A stretch of DNA of 64,000 nucleotides, taken from contig NW_006921534.1 in the NCBI RefSeq assembly GCF_000340215.1, forward strand, positions 2,267,248-2,331,247, read 5' to 3'. This document shows positions 22,919 through 33,032 of the stretch, piece after piece. Under the pieces are notes generated by a model. The model was not told where the DNA came from, ran no database searches, and saw only the letters and a program-made list of their open reading frames with translations. Position numbers and translations under genes: made by a program. Each line of letters begins with the position of its first letter. The stretch's first letter is position 1. This DNA comes from Pseudocercospora fijiensis CIRAD86 (taxonomy: Eukaryota; Ascomycota; Dothideomycetes; Mycosphaerellales; Mycosphaerellaceae).

Positions 22919-23876
22919 CTCTCGAATAATAAGATCTCCTTATAGCTAAACCTATCTAGGCGCACTGTCGATAAGATCTATAATATATACGAGCTATTTA
23001 GTATACCGTATTTACGCAATTTAAGTCGACTCGGTCGGAAGCGCGTATTGCGACTATTATATAAGCAGGTATGTATATTTAGTAGAAAATCGCGACCGTA
23101 GCTAATAATAGTAGTATTAGCGTATTCTCGACTTCCTTAATAGCTATCCTTACGCCTACTAAGACGAGATTATCTAGTATCTATATAATATATTCGATAT
23201 AGTTATTAGTTAGTCGACGGTCTCTTATACGCTAAAGCGTAATAAATAGACGAAGAAGGTATATTAGCGTAGGGCTCTCGAGCGTAATAAGGAGTTACGT
23301 AAGGACTTCGAAGAGTAGTAATAAGGCAAGGACTCGGATAAGATATATTATATCGATAAGAGTAGTACGAATAAGCGTACTAGATAGCGGAAGACTAGAT
23401 ACTCGTAGGTTAATAAACTATGCGAGTATAACGGCTTAACTAAGCGCTTAAAGAGGTAGAGTGTCCTACTAGCAATAACCTCGCGTAGTTATCTCGAAGG
23501 TATCCTCTATATCTAAGGATCTATTGCTGCCGCTATATTCGAATACTAGCTCGAGTTTACCGTTATTCCTTAGCTTAGCGGTCTAGGTTAGTAGATTATA
23601 ATAGACAACGCGCCTATCTATCGTTCTTAACGCGTTAAAGACCTCTACGCTATAGCGGGTATTAACCTTAAGTACTTACCGCTATACTCGCTAGATTACA
23701 ACCTAATTGAGATCTTATTCGCAAGCCTAAAGAGCTAGATTAAACACTATTTCGAGGAATACGCTGTCTTCGAGAACTTCGGCTACTTCGTTAAGTATAC
23801 TATTATAGAGGTTAGTAGCAATAGTATTACTAAGTACGTAGTAGGGTAGTTCTAGAGGTGCGGTTATCGTAGTTAA
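22919..23876 (+). pseudogene. Degenerate DD34E (DDE_3) transposase
   Basis: Two frame blocks. Block 1 (from 22919) is a helix-turn-helix: LSRRTVDKIYNIYELF and RNLSRLGRKRVLRLL. Block 2 (about 23130-23876) is one frame broken only by TAG/TAA codons where Gln or Trp is expected. It has STVSYTLKRNK, RALERNKELRKDFEE, the first Asp in YYIDKSS, YLEGILYI*GSIAAAIFE, the second Asp in IIIDNAPIYRS and the Glu in YSLDYNLIE, 34 residues after the second Asp. It ends RCGYRS. This is the IS630-Tc1-mariner catalytic order. An indel near 23100 shifts frame between the blocks. It cannot encode a working protein. Confidence 0.85.
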
Positions 23877-24239
23877 TTAGTTAAAGACAATAACCGCTAT
23901 TATATATAACTAACTATAGTTACTTATTTAGTTATAGACTCGCTTATTCCTACGATAGTCTCTAGCTTAGTAATACGAGCCTTTAAGTCTTCTATCTCTC
24001 GTCTTATCTCTTCTATAATAGTACGCGCAACCTTAGTAGCTTGCTCCTTTATAATCGCTTCTATATACTATAGATCTAGCAATACTAGCTATAGTAACGA
24101 GCTTCTCGTTAGTAGTAACGAGGGCATAACGGTAGACGAGTCGATAATATCCTTATTACCCTAACTATCGGCAATCTAGTCGAGAAGTTAGCTAAATCTA
24201 TTAGTATACCTAATTGCTATACCTCTAATACACCCCTAG

Positions 24240-26560
24240 TGTTTATTGCGATAAAAGAGCCTAGAATTTGGTAGGTTTAGTACTGTTTCTTATTGCTAGT
24301 ATTACTTCGAGGCTATTTAAGCTAGCGCCGTTAGTATATCGCTTTATTCGCGGCCTCGAGTCGCGTTTGTCCGGAGAGAAGCCGCTTAGTAAGCGCGAAT
24401 CTACAACGACTAACAGGGTATTACTATAATACTACTACAATATATCTATATTATCTCTTCGGTAGGAAGTACTACTATCGATGCCGCTAAGCAACCTCCT
24501 ATTGTCTGTTTAAAAAAATATACACTTATAGTAAAGAAACAGCGCTTCTAAGATCTCGGAAGTTCGCGACTTTCCGATAACTTCTCTACCGGCAATTTCC
24601 GTTAAGACCGCTAAAAGCTCGGCTTCCGCGGAAAGCCGGGATTAGTACGCGAAGCCGCGATTAACTAGCGATAACGGTCGTATATAACAATACTACTACG
24701 TAAGGTAATTAATATATTTCTAACTGTAATCCGACGCTCTTAATAGCGACGAAGAACCTCCCGTTTACGCCGTATAAAAATACCTAATGCTCGCTAAGAT
24801 ATACGACGTTAAAGAAAGTACTAAATCTCGCCTTTACGAAGCCGACCCTCGACCTATAGTAGTCTACGCGCTACCGTTCTAAAACAACTCTTCCTATAGC
24901 GATCGCTCGTTCTTATCGTACTTACGTAATATATATATTAGCCGACCGTATTAGCTATCCTTTAAACCCTATTCTATCTACCTAGAGTACGGCATAGTTG
25001 CTAATTAGTCTAGGCTATAGTCTCTTATACTTAGAGCGTCGTAGATTGCACGAATATTAGTTTTGCGGCTTCGCTAGCCGTTACGGTCTTATCGCTTTAA
25101 CTAGTTAAAGAATACTAGCAATTAGACGTCCGGCGGCGTTACTATATATCTAGGTTTATCTATAATCGGACTAAAAGGAGCTATAGTGCTTAACCTAACT
25201 AGACTAGACTCAGAAGTGCGTCGTTTCTTTATAGGGCCGCCCTTACTATAACCGCCGAGATAGTTATATATTACAACCCCTATAGCGCTACCTATAGCGC
25301 GGGCCTTAGTTGCAAATAGATTGCTATTGCTATCCTTACGGGCCTTCTATCTTATTAACCTACTAACTATCTCTTTACCTAGACGGCTTATAGTAACTGC
25401 TAGTACGTCCGCTCGGAATTAGCCTATTCGAATAAGCTTAGCCTATCTAATTATAGCATTAGGGCCTATTTTAACGTAGTTCTCGTACCGCTTCTTACTA
25501 TTAATCTAATAGTAGCCGCTATAATTCTTACAAAGTTAGTCTATATAGGCCTATCGATTATATAAGGCACTACGATAGTCGCCGCTCGGTATAGGCGTAT
25601 CGTCGTTATCTATCTTATTATTTAGGTCTAGGTCGTTCTCGCTGCTAGCAGCCGCCTAAGAGGCCCTTAATTTACGTAGAGCTTATTATATAGCTGTATT
25701 CTAACGCGGAGTATTAGTTATCGCTACCGCCGTTGCTAGAGTCTTCGGTAGTAGTAGCTTCTTAGTTAATATAACCTTTAACTAAAGAAGAAGGCCCTTC
25801 TTGCCTGCCTAGTACTATTCTTCTAGTTGTTTAAGAGCCCTTCGAATAGACCCCCTAGTTATAGTAGTCTCGAGGTAAGCCGGATAACGACTAGCCTTCG
25901 CAATAGTCTTAAAGCGTATATTCTTCTCGAAGGTCTTACTCGTTATATTAAGCGTTGTCTACTAACTACGCTTCTACTCGGACTAAAGGTCTCTATACTT
26001 AGTACTATCGTTATCCGAAGAGATCTTCTACGGCTTACTAGCGAGCGTATCGCGGCTATACGAGATAGTCTATAGAAGCGATAGCGTCTAATCGACTACC
26101 TCTTACTATTATTCTATATCCTTATCTTCTTTAGCGCCTTCTATATAGTCTTCTTTATTAGCGGTAATAGTACCTTCCTCGTTAGTCGCTATAGAGCCTT
26201 CCTCGTTTACCGCTATAGAGCCTTCCTCGTTTACCGCTATAGAGCCTTCCTCGTTTACCGCTATAGAGCCTTTCTTATTTACTACTATAGAGCCTTCCTT
26301 ACTATCGCTTCTAGTAGCGGTATCGAGTAGAATATTGTCTTCTATAGATGCTACTAGCTCCTTACGGCGGCGAGGGCGACGTACTTCCTTTATCTAACTT
26401 AGCTTAACGATATTATATATAGGTAGCTATTGGTCGCGGTCCGGAGGCTTTATTAAAGGCGGCGTAGATTGAACGATAGGCTCGAGATTAGCCTCCTTCT
26501 TAAACCTAATCGATACTATAAACAACACTAGGCGAGAAGGAGCAGTCTGCTTACCGCTGA
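24240..26560 (-). pseudogene. Second RIP-degenerate reading frame inside the Tc1-type element, unidentified
   Basis: On the minus strand, readable stretches appear between TAG/TAA codons. From 26500 downward: KEANLEPIVQSTPPLIKPPD, VRRPRRRKELVASIEDNILL, then repeats of EEGSIAVN. From about 25960: FKTIAKASRYPAYLETT and GSIRRALKQLEE, and near 25690: LRKLRASQAAASSENDLDLN. The RRPRRR patch beside acidic repeats suggests a DNA-binding or chromatin-associated protein, but I recognise no domain. Edges are approximate. It may be an accessory gene of the transposon, a captured host gene or a nested insertion. Confidence 0.45.
26174..26300. repeat. 24-bp minisatellite inside the element
   Basis: About five copies of a 24-bp unit (core CTCGTTTACCGCTATAGAGC). 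The central three are near identical and the outer ones carry transitions. In the minus frame it encodes an 8-residue repeat EEGSIAVN. Confidence 0.85.
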
Positions 26561-26604
26561 CCTACTATTTACTAACAAATTTGCAGTAGAGCCTAGGTGT
26601 AGTA

Positions 26605-26645
26605 TACAGCGGCTGTTCTACGGGTTGGCGCGACATTCTACATAC
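26605..26645 (-). repeat. Right terminal inverted repeat of the Tc1-type element
   Basis: Inverse of the left repeat (CGGCTGTTCTACGGGTT then GGCGCGACATTCT). The high identity contrasts with the heavily mutated interior. Confidence 0.9.
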
Positions 26646-27447
26646 CACAGTATCACGACTCACGAGGTTGCGAGGTCTCCGTCTGGCGAGATGCAGGGCG
26701 AGTGGCGAGCAGGCGCAGGCCAGGATCTCTGTGAGTCTCTCCCTCGGGCACGGGGGTATGCTCGCTCTGTTTCTGGCCTAGCTCGATGCTACTTTCTCTA
26801 ATTTCAATCAAGCCGTTTTGGAGGTGACACCGAATCACAGTCAGCGACAACTCTTTGCGTCCCTCCTTGGGCTACAAGAGTACATGTCATCAGGTTGTTG
26901 AGAAAGCATGAAGCGGCAAGCTGGCCACAGAGTACGCAATCAATATCCTATTCTCGAGCTCTTTGCAGTAGCTGCAGCAGTAACTGCATTCCAACAATTT
27001 TGAGCCCTGTGGCGGGCGGAAGCGGAACTCTCGAGAACAGAATGATCCAATCATCGCGTGTCCCGGCGTCGGAACGCGTGCCAAATAAAGTGCAGAAAAG
27101 TCTGTGCGTATTAGCAGTTGAGCTTCCCCAGAGGCCTGTGTCACTCTGAGATGAAAGTATACCGAATTTCGTTATATTAGCAGAGAGCAGGCGCCTCCCT
27201 TCCGAGGTCCCTTCCCAGTGCAAGTTCCCTCTGGCCCCGGGCAACAACACCACTGCTGCGAAGCCTGTCGTTTCTACCTTCATCACATTCGCTTGACATC
27301 ACCATTTGATCTTGTCTTCTACTACGATTGCTTGTCGTCCATATCCACGTTGATCAACAAGCATTCCACACGCCATTTAAACCATACATAATAACACAAC
27401 GACATCTGGAACCAACGCGAACGACACATCGACACTTGAACAGCAAA
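26646..27447. other. Intergenic, upstream of GPI-protein gene
   Basis: Base composition returns to that of the gene-bearing DNA at once after the transposon end. Open frames on both strands (26895-27149) are complementary shadows. Probably promoter and leader of the next gene. Confidence 0.4.
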
Positions 27448-28135
27448 ATGCACGCCTCAGCAGTCTTCGTCCTCGCCGTCGCTGGCTTCGCCGCCGCACA
27501 GTCTACAACTTCTGTTCCCTCCAGCAGCTCTAGCTCTGTTGCCACCTCTGGCTGCGGCACCCAGATCGACACGTACGACACAACTCTCCTCGCTCAGCTC
27601 TGATGCGAAGAGAAAGCTAACATACCATGAATCCAGCATCATCTCCGCCTGCCTCGGCTCCACTACACCACAGCTCAAGGCCTGCGCTTCTCAAGACTGG
27701 GACTGCATGTGCACACAATCCCAGAATGTGCTCACTTGCTACAACAACTGCCCGAGCGACCCCAACAAGTTCGGCGCCGAGCAGACTTCAGTGTCTTACT
27801 GCAATGCTGCTAAAGCGTGAGTATTCAATCCACCAAAGCTTCACGCCTTCCTTGCGTGCTGACAATCTTTTTCACCTTGCAGATACGGCTCCTCTGCTTC
27901 CTCTTCTATGATGAGCAAGACTGCGACCGGCACCGCGACCGCCTCTGCTTCCGCCTCTGGCGCCATGAACACCGCCCAAACCACCGGCACCTCCACCGCG
28001 ACTAGCACCCATACCTCCGCCAACAACACTGCCTCCGGTACTGGTGCATCTGCTACCCACTCTGGCTCGTCTGCCAGCAACATCGTAGTCCCAGCCGGTC
28101 TTGCCGCCATCTTCGGTCTTGCTGCTCTCCTGTAG
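27448..28135 (+). CDS. GPI-anchored Cys/Ser-rich cell-surface protein
   Basis: A predicted wall or membrane-anchored surface protein of unknown role. Exons are 27448-27572, 27637-27816 and 27883-28135, giving 185 residues. It starts with signal peptide MHASAVFVLAVAGFAAA. The spliced core is SGCGTQIDTIISACLGSTTP, LKACASQDWDCMCTQ, VLTCYNNCP, VSYCNAAKA, with eight cysteines in all. This resembles CFEM-like small Cys domains but lacks their exact spacing. A Ser/Thr/Ala-rich stalk follows. The end (SSASNIVVPAGLAAIFGLAALL) is a hydrophobic GPI-attachment signal. Intron 1 has a GCTAAC branch point and removes an in-frame TGA. Similar genes are often annotated as GPI-anchored serine-threonine-rich protein. 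Confidence 0.8.
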
Positions 28136-28431
28136 AGTAACTTGACTTGGAATCGTTTTTGGATTTTGCTGAGCGCGCGTGCGTGCGTATTGTTTGGGTG
28201 CTATTGCTTGGGGAACGACTCAAGAGTCTTGGACATAACAACAACGCATCTGTCAAGCGTGTCAGTCTGTACGAATCAGCTTGTGTGGTTCAGGAGTGTA
28301 ATGTCTATTGGCTTCGAATGTAGCTACTTGAGGGAGATGTCACACTTAGACCACTTTGTGGTCGCTGCCTTTTCATTTCGTACGCATCATGCCTTGGGCC
28401 ATACCTTCGGCCCGCTCATCACCAGCAGGCT

Positions 28432-29741
28432 TCAGAGAGGTGGAGTGTCGGCGAAGAGTGCCTTGCCAAACGCCTCTGGATATCGTCCTCCACTGATAGT
28501 GGCATTCTCACAAGCCTTGCGAATCTCCTTCTCCTCATCGGCACTGATCTTGATCTTCAAAGATCCCACATTCTCCACCAAGCGGTCGATGTTCGTGGTG
28601 CCAGGAATGGGGAAGAAGTCGTCACCTTGAGCAAGAATCCATGCCAACGTCAGCTGCGAAGGCGTCACACCCTTCTTCTGCGCAAGTTCGGTGATACGAT
28701 CGACGAGCTCGAGGTTCTTTGGGAAGTTCTCCTCTGAGAATCTTGGTGCGAAAGTCCTGAAATCTCCTTCCTCAAAATCTTTAGGAGACCGGATAGTGCC
28801 ACCCAGCATACCACGACCGATCGGAGAGTAGGCTACGACCGCGACACCGAGCTCTCGGCAGGTCTTCAACAGACCGATCTGTGGCGATTCAATGTCAAGA
28901 CTGAAAGGCGAGTATTCGATCTGAACTGCGTCGATGTGTTCGACCTTGCATGCTCGGCGGAGCGATTCGGAACTACATTCGGAGAGACCAAGGTACTTGA
29001 CCTTGCCTTCTTGCTTCAACTTCTTCATCTCTTCAACCGTCTTCTCGATTGGGGTCTTGCCATCGAGGCGGTGGGCGTAGTCTGGCAAAAGTTAGGGGAA
29101 GAGGTCACAGACAAGAGCGATCGAAGGTTTGGCTTACAAAGGTCGATGAAAGGCAGACCTAACCGAGAAAGCGACTTCTCGCAAGCTTGTCGGCAGTACT
29201 CCGGCGAGCTGTCCGCGAAGAGCTGGTTGTTCTCGTCTCTACGGTTGGCGAATTTGGTCGCAAGGAAGATGTGCTCTCGCTTGCCCGGGTTTTGCTTGAA
29301 CCACTTGCCTGCAGTATGGTCAGCACTCTCGCTGTTACCTATCTTTTGCAGCTTCTTCCCCATACCGAGCAGATCTTCAGAGTCCTGGTACACATCGGCA
29401 GAGTCCCAGAATAGTTCGCCCTCCTCATAGCATTTGTCCAGGACCGCGAATCGCTCATTGTCTGGTTTCGGCTTGCCGTAGAAGGCACTCAGGCCCATGG
29501 TGCCGAAGCCTGAGAGTACGAGGGTCAGCGTGTCTCTGGAGAGGCCTTCGACATACTCACCGAGAGCTGTGACATGAGGTCCATTCTTTCCCAGCTTGCG
29601 AGTTGGAAGTTTGTTGCCAATGGCACCACCAGTGGCCTTGCCGACAGTGTTCTTGACGGCCTCCATGTTGCGTATTTGTGTGATCGGTGCTGTTGTTGTT
29701 GCTTTAGTCAGTGTCCGAGGAAGAGTTCGCAGAAGTAGCAT
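28432..29741 (-). CDS. Aldo-keto reductase (AKR family), 4 exons
   Basis: NADPH-dependent reduction of aldehydes or ketones, or oxidation of a matching alcohol. Exons are 29741-29561, 29509-29366, 29308-29138 and 29081-28432, about 381 residues. Intron 2 (57 bp) is in frame and would read through, but removing it restores EDLLGKWFKQNPGKREHIFL. The catalytic tetrad is present: Asp and Tyr in WDSADVYQDS, Lys in FLATKF and His in YYAHRLDG. VVAYSPIGRGMLGG and IPGTTNIDRLVENV form the cofactor side. The first ATG gives MLLLRTLPRTLTKATTTAP, which looks like a mitochondrial presequence. A second Met (29666, MEAVKNTVGK) would give a 356-residue cytosolic form. The substrate is unknown. The gene converges with the GPI-protein gene. 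Confidence 0.87.
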
Positions 29742-30431
29742 CCACCTCAGTGAGGAAACAGCTGTCGTGTGTTCTTACAGCTTCCTTATACGCGGCTCGC
29801 AGTTGCGGCAAGAACTATTCATGCTGATCATGACGTTGGAGGGGAACGGGTTTAAAGAGCTTTCTCCATTTGGAATGACTGACTCCAATGAGGGGAGTCG
29901 CTGCTGCCGCCTAGGCATTGAGCTTGACGTGGAGGCAGGCACAAACCACTGACGGGGAATGCAGCCCAAAATGATGCTTCTCCGTCATGTACGATGGCCG
30001 TTGCAAGAACTGAAGCTGCAGTGAAGCATGTGTGCTGCTGACAAAGCCAGGTAAAATGGAGGGCGACGAGCTTCCTCCTGTTGTACAACCGGGAACTCGG
30101 AGTTAAGCTGGTATCATTTGATTTGGTCTCTTTACAGAGTGTGCCTCGCCTACGCCATGTAACCCGTCGCCTGGCACGATCATGTACAAATGCCTGTACA
30201 AATATATACAACAAGTTGCTTCACAAGGGATATCATCTCCAATCAAATTGGTCCCATCCAATGTGACCCCAAAAACCCAATGCTCATATTCACCTCCCAA
30301 AGCGAGCCGTCGTCTCTGAACAAGCTCATTGCTGTATGTCCGTAGACCATGTATAGTGAAAACAACCGTGAACGCCTTACGAAGTATGCCTACAGTTCAT
30401 AGCATGCACGCTCAATCGTTAGTCATACTGG
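29742..30431. other. Intergenic
   Basis: About 690 bp between the AKR start and the stop of the fusion gene. No supported gene. Confidence 0.4.
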
Positions 30432-33032
30432 TCATGCACCGCTGACCTTTCGTTCCCGATGCTCGATTGCATTGCTCTCTCGCTTATGCTTCTTGCCAAC
30501 AGCCAAGAAGCTCAGGGCCCTACTTGCTCTACTGCTCGTCGAGCTGGGCCTTGGCGAGTTCTCAGCTGTGGTCACATCCTTGATCGGATCGACCAGCCTC
30601 CGGACCTGAGGGCTGACGTTAAGTCCGATAGCAAAGACTATGCCGACTGCGAACGCGGCTACTGCAACGACCAGGCTGTATGGAACACTGTGTCCGGACG
30701 ACACCATGGCGGTCGATATCGGCGAGAAGACCGCGCCCCCGGATATGGACGCTGTGATAAGGACGCTGGCAAACTTGGTGTGCTTGCCCTGACCTCGCAA
30801 AGATTGGGCAAAGATGAGCGAGAATAGTGGACCTTCGCAGAAGAACAGCATCACAATCAATGCCACGCCAGTTCCTCCTGAATAATGTGTGCATAGCGAT
30901 CCGAAGATGATCGTGCCTAGGTAAAATGCGAGTAGCATTATCCGTGGCTTGATCCAAAAGCCCAGACCCGCAGCCAAGAATCGGGAGACTGCAAACGCAG
31001 TATGGGCGATTGCGAAGTAGTTGGATTGGTTGAGGCTCGGATATACGGTATCCAGGTAAGTTCCAAAACTCGTGCCAACTACTTCTTGTCCGCCCACATA
31101 GCAGAACTGACTCAGTACGCCGAAGCCAAGGACGTACCAGATGATGCGGACATTTCCAAGCCTGGCTGTGTTCGCCCCGTCCATCCTCTCAGCTGCGTCT
31201 TCTAGCTCAGAGTCAGTTGCTTCGGGCAGTGGAATATAAAAATAGATTACTGCGAGGACGACTGTCGCCAGTGCAATACCAAGATAGGCCCATTGTGTGT
31301 TGACCAGAGAGGGCACGTGTAGGGACTTGCGAAAGAACGCTTTATCCGCAATCAGAGGCGCAACCACGCTTCCGACAGCCTGTACAGCTTGACTGAGATT
31401 CAGCCTCATCTCAGCATATTGTGCTGGACCGCAAAGCGAGATGAAAGCATTTGCAGAGACCTCGAGCTGAGAAAGTCCAAAGCCGACAATGCAATTCGTG
31501 ACCAGGAAGGTGGGCCAGGATGTAAGGACTGCGGCAGGCCAAAAGATCAGGCATCCTGCAGCATAAATGCTGAGTCCGATTGGGTAGCAGGCCTTGAATC
31601 CCCATCGTTGTAAGACGAAGCGACCGACGAGCAATGGACCAGCAAAATAGCCAGCGTAATATGCACTGCGAATTCCCACAGCTTGTGCACTGGTGACGTT
31701 GGCCACGCTTTGGAATTGAGAGTTCAGGACGTCAAGAAGACCGTACTCAAAGCCCCACACAAAGAACAGCACTGTCACTGCGGCAATGGGGAAGAAAGAT
31801 TCGCGTGCAGTCATGTGGACTATGCTCTTCTTTTCTCCCAGATCAACGAAGTCGAAGAATGTCGGTGTTTCAGGCCTCGTATTCCGGGTCGTATTCGTAA
31901 GTGCCGTTGGCGATCGATCCAGGTGCTGGAAATCGGCCATGTCTGGGGTGGTGAGAAAGTCCATCATGCCCATTGGCTCTTCTTCTGCCTCCTCCTGGCC
32001 CACATTGCGTCCAAAGTCTCGGAAGTGGACGTCATCTGGCATCTGCATTGCTAGAGGACAGGAAGCTTTGGCTACCTCCTCGTTCGGTAAGGCGATGGAT
32101 CCAAACGTTGATGGTGCCTCACCCGGATCTCGAAGCATGTTTGGAAGGAATCTCGCGACCAATGGTTTCAGGCCAGGTACACAGGCACACATGATTCCCA
32201 CTGTCACCTCGATTGCCGACCACATGAAGGAAAATGCCAAGTAGTATGAGGAGTCGGTTGCTTCTGCATTCCGCACAGGATCTTCAGAGGATATTGCCTG
32301 TTGCATCTCGCTCAAACGAATCTCTGCTGCGGATTGCAAGTACGAGATTCGAACGACGTCGACAATGGCTACGAAGACACCAAAGCCGAAAGTGACAACA
32401 AGAATGATCTTCTGCTTCTTGGGCAAACGCATGCTGGTCAAGATGGGCATCGGCAGGAATAAGATGGCAAGATCCGTTATGATATTCAAGGGGATCGATG
32501 CAAGGTAGATGGTGAGTATGTCCGTACACTTGGCTCCGGCAGAAGTGATGGATTGAAACACGGCAGATATCGGATTACATTGAAAGACGGTGACCATAGT
32601 CAGAGCGAAGCCTCCAGCATTGACGATCAACAGTGTCCCATAGCATGCCCATCGGAAGACACGATTCGCGGTGGAGAAGGTCAAATAGAAAGACAGAATC
32701 GACGTCTTGGTGGCCATGAGCGCGGGCTGATACAAAACGCTGAATGCATAATTGCATTTCCGCAATGTCGATTGCCATTCGTCCGGGATATCGACCTCGT
32801 GTCGTCCGAGTCCATTGACTGTTCCGTAGCATATGGAGAAAGCCAGGCCGACAGTGATGATCCATGCCAGAAGCATGAAGTAGTCGTCCCATATGATCTT
32901 CCTGACGATGGCCGCTCGCGACAGCATTCGGAAGGAGACAAAGATGGTGCATAGCACCGTCATCGAAACAGTGACTGCCAGGACTGCACTGCTCCGGCCA
33001 TGTATGTCGCCATGGCTCTCGTCGTCGGCCAT
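30432..33032 (-). CDS. Fusion: Pth11/SAT4-type rhodopsin domain + FucP-type MFS sugar permease
   Basis: One uninterrupted frame of 866 residues. Residues about 10-300 form seven membrane segments of the fungal rhodopsin-like (SAT4/Pth11-related) domain: IIWDDYFMLLAW, ATKTSILSFYLTFS, TVFQCNPISAVFQ, CTDILTIYLASIPLN, VDVVRISYLQ, then FSFMWSAIEVTVGIMCACVP. Residues about 300-410 are a polar, Thr/Pro/Glu-rich linker. Residues about 411-830 are a 12-segment FucP/GluP-type transporter: FVWGFEYGLLDVLNSQF, YYAGYFAGPLLVGRFVLQRW, GFGLSQLEVSANAFISLCGP, RLNLSQAVQAVGSVVAPLIA. The tail is Ser- and Lys-rich. Pth11-type proteins are receptor-like, and FucP homologues co-transport hexoses with protons. A sensor-transporter ('transceptor') role is inference. 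No splice or stop signal divides the two halves. Confidence 0.85.
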   Translation of the reverse strand: MADDESHGDIHGRSSAVLAVTVSMTVLCTIFVSFRMLSRAAIVRKIIWDDYFMLLAWIITVGLAFSICYGTVNGLGRHEVDIPDEWQSTLRKCNYAFSVLYQPALMATKTSILSFYLTFSTANRVFRWACYGTLLIVNAGGFALTMVTVFQCNPISAVFQSITSAGAKCTDILTIYLASIPLNIITDLAILFLPMPILTSMRLPKKQKIILVVTFGFGVFVAIVDVVRISYLQSAAEIRLSEMQQAISSEDPVRNAEATDSSYYLAFSFMWSAIEVTVGIMCACVPGLKPLVARFLPNMLRDPGEAPSTFGSIALPNEEVAKASCPLAMQMPDDVHFRDFGRNVGQEEAEEEPMGMMDFLTTPDMADFQHLDRSPTALTNTTRNTRPETPTFFDFVDLGEKKSIVHMTARESFFPIAAVTVLFFVWGFEYGLLDVLNSQFQSVANVTSAQAVGIRSAYYAGYFAGPLLVGRFVLQRWGFKACYPIGLSIYAAGCLIFWPAAVLTSWPTFLVTNCIVGFGLSQLEVSANAFISLCGPAQYAEMRLNLSQAVQAVGSVVAPLIADKAFFRKSLHVPSLVNTQWAYLGIALATVVLAVIYFYIPLPEATDSELEDAAERMDGANTARLGNVRIIWYVLGFGVLSQFCYVGGQEVVGTSFGTYLDTVYPSLNQSNYFAIAHTAFAVSRFLAAGLGFWIKPRIMLLAFYLGTIIFGSLCTHYSGGTGVALIVMLFFCEGPLFSLIFAQSLRGQGKHTKFASVLITASISGGAVFSPISTAMVSSGHSVPYSLVVAVAAFAVGIVFAIGLNVSPQVRRLVDPIKDVTTAENSPRPSSTSSRASRALSFLAVGKKHKRESNAIEHRERKVSGA

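Larger units (their letters stand above)
22632..26642 (+). mobile_element. RIP-degenerate 4-kb Tc1/mariner-type DNA transposon
   Basis: Near-identical inverted repeats close a 4,011-bp AT-rich block. TA at 22630-22631 and at 26643-26644 fits a TA target duplication. The plus strand carries the remains of a DD34E transposase (22919-23876). Tc1-like elements usually run 1.3-2.5 kb, so the additional 2.7 kb is surplus. It holds a second degenerate reading frame on the minus strand and a 24-bp minisatellite. CpA/TpG loss with TpA gain and TAG at former Gln/Trp positions are typical of RIP. Confidence 0.85.

Noticed and set aside
26895..27286. Overlapping frames on both strands upstream of the GPI-protein gene
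   Set aside because: They are mutual complements and neither shows a conserved pattern.
30459..32954. Several plus-strand open frames antisense to the fusion gene
   Set aside because: They mirror a long, well-supported coding region on the other strand and contain no recognisable domain or splice logic.
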